Origin: Paracoccaceae bacterium
GTDB taxonomy: Bacteria; Pseudomonadota; Alphaproteobacteria; Rhodobacterales; Rhodobacteraceae
Direction: 5' to 3'
Assembly (NCBI GenBank): GCA_007131945.1
Contig: SLPP01000058.1
Span: 1-8,939 of the forward strand
DNA: 8,939 bases
A program made the position numbers and the translations under genes. Under the pieces are notes generated by a model. That model did not search any database. It was not told where the DNA came from and saw only the letters and a list, made by a program, of their open reading frames with translations. Every line of letters starts with the position of its first letter. The stretch's first letter is position 1. Shown in pieces: positions 1 to 5,387 of the stretch.

Positions 1-361
1 ACCAGACCTCGGCGCCCAGTTCCTTCGACAGCCGCTCGGTCTCCTCGTCGAACATCAGGAAGACGAATTTCGGCTTGCCGCCGCGGCGCTTGATGAAGTC
101 GATCACCTCCTTGTGCTGCAGGAGGTAGTTGTTGATGTCCTCGATCGACTGGAACTCGGCATGCGGCGCCTCGGAGGGGCAGAAGACGTTCGGGTGCTTG
201 CCGTCATAGCAGTCGATGTAGCAGATGTACTTGAAGTTCTTGACCCATTCGTCGAGGCCGAGGAGATTGAAGTTGGTCGCCGAGATGAAGTAGATCGGGT
301 CCTCGTTGCGGTGGAAGAACCGCCGGATCTCCGAGATGTTGCGCAGTTCCTTCTTGGGCAT
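1..361 (-). CDS. N-terminal part of a probable ATP-grasp (biotin carboxylase-like) protein, cut by the window edge
   Basis: The gene starts with ATG at 361 on the minus strand and runs off the left edge, leaving 120 residues (MPKKELRNISEIRRFF... to ...ELGAEVW). An AGGGAGAG Shine-Dalgarno lies 4-5 bases before the ATG. The start is 24 bases after the decarboxylase stop, so the two are very likely co-transcribed. The visible part is an alpha/beta segment with an aromatic and Cys-bearing stretch (YICYIDCYDG, residues 45-54; C47, C51, C61) and an FVFLMFDEETERL segment (99-111). From memory this matches the start of proteins annotated as biotin carboxylase or ATP-grasp that sit next to Orn/Lys/Arg decarboxylases in proteobacteria. 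The ATP-grasp domain itself would lie beyond the window, so no catalytic motif can be checked. If correct, it would use ATP to activate a carboxylate and join it to an amine. No biotin-carrier partner is visible. That the gene is real is nearly certain; the family call is moderate. Confidence 0.6.
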   Translation of the reverse strand, partial: MPKKELRNISEIRRFFHRNEDPIYFISATNFNLLGLDEWVKNFKYICYIDCYDGKHPNVFCPSEAPHAEFQSIEDINNYLLQHKEVIDFIKRRGGKPKFVFLMFDEETERLSKELGAEVW

Positions 362-385
362 CTCACTCTCCCTGTTCTTTCTTCG

Positions 386-3124
386 TCATTCCGCCGCGTC
401 GGCGAGCCCCGCGCCGGCCAGCCGGGCCAGCGCGTCGTCGGTGAAGACCCGCAGCCCGAGGTCGGGACGGTAGCCGTGGATCTCGTTGACGTCGAGCGCG
501 AGCATGAAGTCGAGGATCTCGCGGCTCACCACCTGGCCCGGCACGAGGATCGGGAAGCCCGGCGGGTAGGGGATGATGAAGCTCGCCGAGACGACCTCGC
601 GGCCCGAATCGAGCGCCGCGCGCAGGCTGCCGGTGAGGTCGAGATAGTCGCAGTTGTCCTCGTCATAGGCGAGGAAGAAGGCCTTGCGGATGTCGCCCTC
701 CGAGGTGACCTGATCGGCGCGGAAGGCATCGTGGAAGCGCGAGAAATCGGGCAGCGGGGGCAGTTCCTCGACGAGGCTCCTGACCCGCTTCTCGAAGGCC
801 ATGCGCTCCATCTTCGAGGCGTCGTCGAGAAGGTCGTCGAGGCTGCGCGCGATCTCGACCAGCACCTCGATCAGATAGGCGACCGAGGAGCGTGTGGTCC
901 CGATATTGGTCATGAACAGGACCGTGTTGCGCGAGGTCTTGTTGATCTGGATGCCGTACTTGTCCATCAGGATCCGGGTCTTGAACGTGTCGCCGTCCCA
1001 GCCGGTGCCGCCGACGGCCAGCGTCACGCGGGTGGCGTCGAGGACGAATTCGTCCTTTTCCCAGCATTCCCAGATATCGACCCAGCCCTGGTCGGCGCGA
1101 TAGTAGCTCTCGACCCCGCTTTCGCGGAACTCGGCCGGGATCATGTCGCCGGCGGTGAGCACCTTGAAATACTTCTGCAGGAGCGGATGGGTCGAAATCG
1201 CCCGGCGCATCGCCATCGCCGCCTCGACCTGGCGCTGGACGAATTCGAAACCTTCCAGTTCGACCTGCCGGCGGCCGACATCGAGCGAGGCGATGATCTG
1301 GTAGTTGGGCGAGGTCGAGGTATGAGTCATGTAGGCTTCGTGGAAGCTCTGCTCGACCTGGCCCTTGAAGTCCTGGTCGTTGACATGGATCATCGAGCCC
1401 TGCCTGAGCGCGGTCAGCGTCTTGTGCGTCGATTGCGTGGCGTAGACGCGCACGCGGGCATCGGGCGGGGCGACCAGCCGGGTCTTCATCAGCGTCGCGT
1501 CGCTCGCGTCCTTAAGCTTTTCCTGCTGCTTTTCCCAGGCCTTGGCCTGTTCGGGGCTGCGCAGGCGTTCGCGCAGGTTGTTGGCGGCGTTCATCGCCGT
1601 GCGCTGCCGGTAGGTCGGCCCGAAGCGGGCGAAGGCGAACCAGGCCTCGTCCCACAGGAAGATGAGATCCGGCTTGATCGCGAGGCATTCCTCCATCACC
1701 CGCTCGACATTGTAGACGACGCCGTCGAAGGTGCAGTTGGTCAGCAGGAGCATCCGCACCCGGTCGAGCTTGCCCGCCGCCTTCAGTGCCAGAAGCTGGT
1801 GCTTGATCTCGCGCAGCGGCACCGCGCCGTACATCGAGTAGTCGTTGAGCGGGTAGCTGTCGAGATAGACGACCTGCGCGCCGGCCAGCACCATGCCGTA
1901 ATGGTGCGACTTGTGGCAGTCGCGGTCGACGAGCACGATGTCGCCCGGCCGCACCAGCGCCTGCACCACGATCTTGTTGCAGGTCGAGGTGCCGTTGGTG
2001 GCGAAGAAGGTCTGCTTCGACCCGAAGGCGCGCGCGGCGTATTCCTGCGCCTCCTTTATCGGCCCGTGGGGCTCGAGCAGGCTGTCGAGCCCGCCCGAGG
2101 TCGCCGAGGTCTCGGCGAGGAAGATGTTCGGCCCGTAGAAGGCGCCCATGTCCTGGATCCAGTGCGAGCGGCTGATCGACTTGCCGCGGCTGATCGGCAT
2201 GGCGTGAAAGACGCCTGTCGGCTGCTTGGAATAGTTCACCAGCGCGGTGAAGAACGGCGTCTTGTAGCGCGCCTGCACGCCGCGCAGGATGTTCAGATGC
2301 AGTTCCAGGAAGTCCTCCTGGTTGTAGAAGACGCGCCGGCAGATGCCGAGGTCGAGCCCGGCGATGTCCTCGACCGAGCGGTCGGTGACGAGGTAGGCGT
2401 CGAGCTCGGGCCGGACGCGGGCGATCAGCCGGCAAAGCTCAGGCCCGTAATCCTCGGGCGCCATCGACTCGATCCCCTCCGCCCCGCCGGCGCGGTTGAG
2501 ATGGCGCTTGAGGATGGCGAGTTCGGTGCGCGACTTCAGCCGCAGACCGGGGCGCACGACGATCGCCTGGATATTGTGGTTGAACAGCACCGCGATCAGC
2601 GCGTCCTCGACCGAGGGCACGACGACGGATTCGTAGATGAACGGATCCTCGTGCCGGCGCATGCGGGCGACGTTCGATTTCAGCCAGCGTTCCTGCTGCT
2701 CGTTCACGTCATCGACGATCAGCACCTCGAAATAGGGTTTCGACAGCGCCCGCGCCTCGGGCGAGAGCAGCGCCTCGTCCTCGTGATCCTCGCTGTCGCC
2801 CATCTCGCGTTCGAGCGGGATGTGCCGCCGGCGATAGGCGCCCGAGGTCAGCGCCCGCGTCACCCGGTGGATGCCGAAGGCCGCGGCGTCGAGATTGCCG
2901 TGCTCGAACTGCCGGCGCAGCATGTCGAAGGCGGCCATGCCGGGGAAGGCCCAGTAGGGCTCGATCACCGTCAGGGCGTCGAAAAGCTCGGCCACCCGCT
3001 TGCGCATCCCGACCGAGCCGCGCCCGTCGGGGTTGCGCGCCAGTGTCGCCATCGTCTCGCGCAACGCCGACCAGCGGTCGAATCGCAGCTGTACCGCGGA
3101 ATAGTATTCGTTCACCGACTGCAT
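386..3124 (-). CDS. PLP-dependent Orn/Lys/Arg-type amino acid decarboxylase, long form (912 aa)
   Basis: A fold-type I decarboxylase expected to remove the alpha-carboxyl of a basic amino acid in the cytoplasm. The core carries the family signatures: FFATNGTSTCNK (373-384), DRDCHKSHHYG (400-410), LWDEAWFAFARFGP (490-503) with D492 as the expected PLP-nitrogen partner, and TQSTHKTL (563-570) with K568 as the Schiff-base lysine. The C-terminal domain has the typical IIPYPPGFPILVPG (850-863). Before the core, residues about 131-195 (YFEVLIVDDV...) look like the receiver/flavodoxin-like wing domain of inducible decarboxylases. Two features lengthen it beyond the 710-755 residues of E. coli LdcI/AdiA: about 125 extra N-terminal residues, and a charged insert at about 510-550 between the PLP Asp and Lys motifs. 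The start is supported by GGAGGG four bases upstream. It sits between a nitrilase-family gene and a probable ATP-grasp gene. Lysine, ornithine or arginine as substrate cannot be decided from what I see. Confidence 0.93.
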   Translation of the reverse strand: MQSVNEYYSAVQLRFDRWSALRETMATLARNPDGRGSVGMRKRVAELFDALTVIEPYWAFPGMAAFDMLRRQFEHGNLDAAAFGIHRVTRALTSGAYRRRHIPLEREMGDSEDHEDEALLSPEARALSKPYFEVLIVDDVNEQQERWLKSNVARMRRHEDPFIYESVVVPSVEDALIAVLFNHNIQAIVVRPGLRLKSRTELAILKRHLNRAGGAEGIESMAPEDYGPELCRLIARVRPELDAYLVTDRSVEDIAGLDLGICRRVFYNQEDFLELHLNILRGVQARYKTPFFTALVNYSKQPTGVFHAMPISRGKSISRSHWIQDMGAFYGPNIFLAETSATSGGLDSLLEPHGPIKEAQEYAARAFGSKQTFFATNGTSTCNKIVVQALVRPGDIVLVDRDCHKSHHYGMVLAGAQVVYLDSYPLNDYSMYGAVPLREIKHQLLALKAAGKLDRVRMLLLTNCTFDGVVYNVERVMEECLAIKPDLIFLWDEAWFAFARFGPTYRQRTAMNAANNLRERLRSPEQAKAWEKQQEKLKDASDATLMKTRLVAPPDARVRVYATQSTHKTLTALRQGSMIHVNDQDFKGQVEQSFHEAYMTHTSTSPNYQIIASLDVGRRQVELEGFEFVQRQVEAAMAMRRAISTHPLLQKYFKVLTAGDMIPAEFRESGVESYYRADQGWVDIWECWEKDEFVLDATRVTLAVGGTGWDGDTFKTRILMDKYGIQINKTSRNTVLFMTNIGTTRSSVAYLIEVLVEIARSLDDLLDDASKMERMAFEKRVRSLVEELPPLPDFSRFHDAFRADQVTSEGDIRKAFFLAYDEDNCDYLDLTGSLRAALDSGREVVSASFIIPYPPGFPILVPGQVVSREILDFMLALDVNEIHGYRPDLGLRVFTDDALARLAGAGLADAAE

Positions 3125-3128
3125 GAAG

Positions 3129-3134
3129 CCCTCC
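3129..3134 (-). promoter_or_regulatory. Ribosome binding site of the decarboxylase
   Basis: The minus strand reads GGAGGG, embedded in a G-rich run, four bases before the ATG at 3124. It fixes the start and gives the long N-terminal extension real translational support. Confidence 0.65.
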
Positions 3135-3181
3135 CCCCGTACCGCCGAAGCCGACAGAGGACTGCGCCGCCGGTTCGACGG

Positions 3182-4153
3182 TCAGTGGCCCTCGCCGTTC
3201 GGCTGCGCTGCGCCCTGGGTAGGAACGTGCAGGTTGTGTCCGTGGCGCGTCTGTCTGGCCGTCGTTCCGGTGAAATCGACATGCAGTCCCGCGCGTGATC
3301 CCTGCTTCGGCAGTTCCAGTGGCCCCAGCGTGTTCAGATACTCATCCCAGCCAGTATTCCGGTCATAGACGGTAAAATCAACCGTTCTGTCCCGAAAGCT
3401 CTTCAGCACCTGGCCGAGGCCCTTCATCCCCGTTTCGCGCTGCCGTCGCACGAGGTCGAGATCGACCTCGATCGGGAACAGGTCCTCCTGTCCGGTCGAC
3501 TGGTGCAGGACATGCGCCGAGGGATCGACGACGCAGGAGCGCCCGACGCCCCCGGCGCCCAGCCCGTTGACCGAGAAGACGTAGCACTGGAACTGCGCGG
3601 CGGTCGCGCGCGTGATCGACAGTTCTGCATCGCGGTCGGTGGTGCCGGTCAGCACCGGATGCAGCAGCACCTCGACCCCGGCGCTGGTCAGCTGCCGCGT
3701 GGTTTCGGGAAACCAGATGTCGTAGCAGATCGACAGCCCGAACCGGCCGACCTCGGGGACGTCGAAGATACAGAACTCGGTGCCGCCCGCGACATCGGTC
3801 TCGTAGGGGCGGAAGGGAAACATCTTGCGGTAGCTGGTCACCAGCCGCCCCTCGGGGTCGATCACCGCCGAGGTGTTGTAGATCTTGCCGTCCGGCCCCT
3901 TCTCGAACATCGAGCCGGGGATCAGCCAGACCTTGTAGTGCCGGGCGGCGGTGCAGAACCGCTCCAGCGTGTCGTTGAGGAAGGGCTGGGCGTAGCGGGG
4001 CAGGGGGCCGAAGGGCGCGAGTTCGGAGAACAGCACCATCTGCGTCCAGGGAAAGCGCGCCATCAGGATGTCGAGCCGCTGCAGCATCCCCTCGACATTG
4101 GAATGCAGCGCGCTGACGTGCATCTGCACACCGGCAATGGCGAAAGGGGTCAT
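3182..4153 (-). CDS. Carbon-nitrogen hydrolase of the nitrilase superfamily (323 aa)
   Basis: A cytoplasmic amidase-type enzyme that cleaves a non-peptide C-N bond through a Glu-Lys-Cys triad. All three residues are visible: E44 in LFSELAPFGP (41-50), K110 in YRKMFPFRPYE (108-118), and C143 in LSICYDIWFPE (140-150). The protein opens with the usual first strand, FAIAGVQMHV (4-13). At 323 residues it is slightly longer than typical amidases (about 270-300) because of a polar, His-bearing tail after about residue 288. I chose ATG 4153 over the in-frame ATG at 4219: the family fold begins at once and AGGAGA lies seven bases upstream, whereas the extra 22 residues of the longer form are low-complexity. 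The gene is the first of a likely operon; its stop is 57 bases from the decarboxylase start. Beside a decarboxylase, an N-carbamoylputrescine amidase-like role is conceivable, but no agmatine deiminase is in view and other amides or nitriles are equally possible. Confidence 0.9.
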   Translation of the reverse strand: MTPFAIAGVQMHVSALHSNVEGMLQRLDILMARFPWTQMVLFSELAPFGPLPRYAQPFLNDTLERFCTAARHYKVWLIPGSMFEKGPDGKIYNTSAVIDPEGRLVTSYRKMFPFRPYETDVAGGTEFCIFDVPEVGRFGLSICYDIWFPETTRQLTSAGVEVLLHPVLTGTTDRDAELSITRATAAQFQCYVFSVNGLGAGGVGRSCVVDPSAHVLHQSTGQEDLFPIEVDLDLVRRQRETGMKGLGQVLKSFRDRTVDFTVYDRNTGWDEYLNTLGPLELPKQGSRAGLHVDFTGTTARQTRHGHNLHVPTQGAAQPNGEGH

Positions 4154-4160
4154 GGCGGGG

Positions 4161-4166
4161 TCTCCT
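4161..4166 (-). promoter_or_regulatory. Ribosome binding site deciding the nitrilase-family start
   Basis: The minus strand reads AGGAGA seven bases before the ATG at 4153. This supports the shorter 323-residue protein over the 345-residue frame from 4219. Confidence 0.65.
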
Positions 4167-4216
4167 GAATCCTCTGTCCGGCGGGCCTCGGGGGCGGCCG
4201 GGTGGGCGGCGTTCGT

Positions 4217-4244
4217 CATATGCGCAATCGCGCGAGCGATACAA
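4217..4244 (-). promoter_or_regulatory. Possible promoter of the nitrilase-decarboxylase-ATP-grasp operon
   Basis: On the minus strand TTGTAT (4244-4239) and CATATG (4222-4217) are 16 bases apart, a weak match to -35 and -10 boxes (about 3 of 6 each). The region is the only AT-richer patch in the 186-base gap upstream of the operon and would give a leader of roughly 55-60 bases. The spacer contains an inverted repeat, ATCGC-GCGA-GCGAT at 4227-4240, which could be an operator. Evidence is only positional and by eye. Confidence 0.3.
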
Positions 4245-4302
4245 GGGCCCGGTCGCGCGCCCTCGCGTCACCGTGCCCCGCGCGCCATAGCCTGCTGCTT
4301 TT

Positions 4303-4319
4303 CCGGGCGTTCCGCCCGG
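4303..4319 (-). terminator. Hairpin downstream of the alpha/beta hydrolase gene, possible terminator
   Basis: CCGGGCG and CGCCCGG form a perfect 7-base-pair stem around a 3-base loop, about 20 bases beyond the hydrolase stop codon at 4340. On the minus-strand transcript it is followed by AAAAG rather than a U run, so it is not a classical intrinsic terminator. It may still act as a 3'-end stabiliser or a weak or Rho-assisted stop. The T run lies on the plus strand before the stem, which gives no plus-strand terminator either. Confidence 0.35.
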
Positions 4320-4339
4320 CCACGGCCCGCCGCGCCGGC

Positions 4340-5236
4340 TCAGCCGCCCTTGCGGAAATGCGGCAGGAAGGCCGAAATGACCGCCTCGGGGTTCTCCTCC
4401 ATGGCGAAATGGCCCGAGATGCAGGAGCTGTCGGTCACCTGCCGCGCCCAGCGCCGCCAAGTGCCGGCCGGATCGCCGGTGCGCGCGGGAAAGCCGCCCT
4501 CGGCCCAGAGGAAATGCAAGGGCGCGGCGATGGTCAGGCCCGCGGCGCGGTCCTCGGCATCTTGCGCCCGGTCCACCGTGGCCCCGGCGCGGTAGTCGGC
4601 GCACATCGCGGTGAGCCGCGCGGGATCCGCCGCCTGCCTGCGGTAGGATGCAAGCGCCGCGGCCGAGAAGGGCGCGAGCGATTTCGTCCGCGTCCAGCAC
4701 TTCAGCGTGTGGTCGATCCAGCCCGCCGGGTCGGCGCCGATCAGCCGTTCGGGCATCGGCGCCGGCTGGGCGAGGAAGGTCCAGTGGTAGAGCGCGAGCG
4801 CGAGGTCGGCGCCGAAGGCATCCCAGTACTCGACCGTCGGCAGGATCTCGATGATGCCCAGCCGCGCCACCCGTTCGGGATGGTCGAGCGCCATCCGGTA
4901 GGCCACCCGCGCGCCGCGGTCATGGCCCAGCAGATGCGCCCGCTCGATCCCCAGCGCCGCCATCAGCCCGGTGATGTCCTCGGCCATCCGCCGCTTGGAA
5001 TAGGCGCGGTGGCCGGCATCGTCGGGCGGCGCGTCCGAATCGCCATAGCCGCGCAGGTCGGGCACGATGACGTGGAAATGCTCGGCAAGGGTGGGGGCGA
5101 CCTTCTGCCAGCAGCGATGATTCTGCGGGAAGCCGTGCAGCAGGATCAGGGGCGCGCCCTGACCGGCCCGGTGCACCGAGAGCCGCACCTCGCCCGCGTC
5201 GATCATCGCTTGCGTGAAGCCCGCCAGGTCCGACAT
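4340..5236 (-). CDS. Alpha/beta hydrolase of the haloacetate/fluoroacetate dehalogenase family (298 aa)
   Basis: The family hydrolyses a carbon-halogen bond of 2-haloacetates, or related ester or epoxide bonds, through an Asp nucleophile in the cytoplasm. Visible motifs are HGFPQ (34-38, oxyanion region), GHDRGAR (104-110) with nucleophile D106 and the carboxylate-binding R107 and R110, YHWTFLAQPAP (150-160) with the halide-pocket pair H151/W152, W181, DYRAG (214-218) with Y215, and catalytic H276 in SGHF. These correspond, from memory, to D110, R111, R114, H155, W156, W185, Y219 and H280 of the Rhodopseudomonas fluoroacetate dehalogenase. The expected triad acid D134 is Glu here (E130 in IIEILPT). 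The length is normal. The start at 5236 is backed by GGGAGG five bases upstream; a longer in-frame form from 5425 adds Arg-rich low-complexity sequence and runs into polA. It follows polA after 151 bases on the same strand, with a hairpin between. Dehalogenase as family is strong; activity on haloacetate is inference. Confidence 0.9.
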   Translation of the reverse strand: MSDLAGFTQAMIDAGEVRLSVHRAGQGAPLILLHGFPQNHRCWQKVAPTLAEHFHVIVPDLRGYGDSDAPPDDAGHRAYSKRRMAEDITGLMAALGIERAHLLGHDRGARVAYRMALDHPERVARLGIIEILPTVEYWDAFGADLALALYHWTFLAQPAPMPERLIGADPAGWIDHTLKCWTRTKSLAPFSAAALASYRRQAADPARLTAMCADYRAGATVDRAQDAEDRAAGLTIAAPLHFLWAEGGFPARTGDPAGTWRRWARQVTDSSCISGHFAMEENPEAVISAFLPHFRKGG

Positions 5237-5241
5237 TGCCG

Positions 5242-5247
5242 CCTCCC
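5242..5247 (-). promoter_or_regulatory. Ribosome binding site deciding the hydrolase start
   Basis: The minus strand reads GGGAGG five bases before the ATG at 5236. It supports the 298-residue protein over the 361-residue frame that would overlap the polA 3' end. Confidence 0.65.
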
Positions 5248-5350
5248 GAGTCGCCCTGCCGCCGATCCTGCGCCCGCCCGCCGCGCGGCGCAAGCCGCGC
5301 GGCCCGGCCCAAGCCGCGGAAGGTTGCACGGCAGTGCAGCCTGACAAGGC

Positions 5351-5375
5351 GCGGGAGCACCTCCGTCGCTCCCGC
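5351..5375 (-). terminator. Likely terminator hairpin after polA
   Basis: GCGGGAGC and GCTCCCGC make a perfect 8-base-pair stem, extendable by one G-U pair, around a 9-base loop, beginning 12 bases past the polA stop codon. On the minus-strand transcript the stem is followed by GCCUUGUC, which has only a poor U tract. The position and stem strength favour a terminator that separates polA from the hydrolase gene. Confidence 0.5.
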
Positions 5376-5387
5376 CGCGGCGTCGCT

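Noticed and set aside
131..195. Phosphorylated response-regulator receiver in the decarboxylase, suggested by VLIVDDV
   Set aside because: Coordinates here are residue numbers of the decarboxylase. The segment fits the wing domain known in this decarboxylase family, which has a receiver-like fold without phosphotransfer. No conserved Lys/Thr switch arrangement was evident.
1512..2435. A 307-residue Arg/Ala/Pro-rich minus-strand frame inside the decarboxylase
   Set aside because: It is a frame-shifted reading of the same gene, with repetitive RRAR-type composition and no independent start signal.
113..3298. A 1061-residue open frame on the plus strand opposite the decarboxylase
   Set aside because: It mirrors codon structure of the minus-strand gene in high-GC DNA, is rich in Arg, Val, Asp, Glu and His in a low-complexity way, shows no recognisable domain, and overlaps a gene with clear catalytic motifs and a Shine-Dalgarno.
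3378..4700. A 440-residue minus-strand frame bridging the nitrilase and hydrolase genes
   Set aside because: It is out of frame with both genes and has shadow composition. It does not indicate a fusion protein.
5325..5338. Inverted repeat TGCAC-GGCA-GTGCA upstream of the hydrolase gene, considered as an operator or terminator
   Set aside because: The stem is only five perfect base pairs in a very GC-rich gap with many similar short inverted repeats, and it has no promoter-like boxes next to it. The longer hairpin at 5351-5375 is the better terminator candidate.
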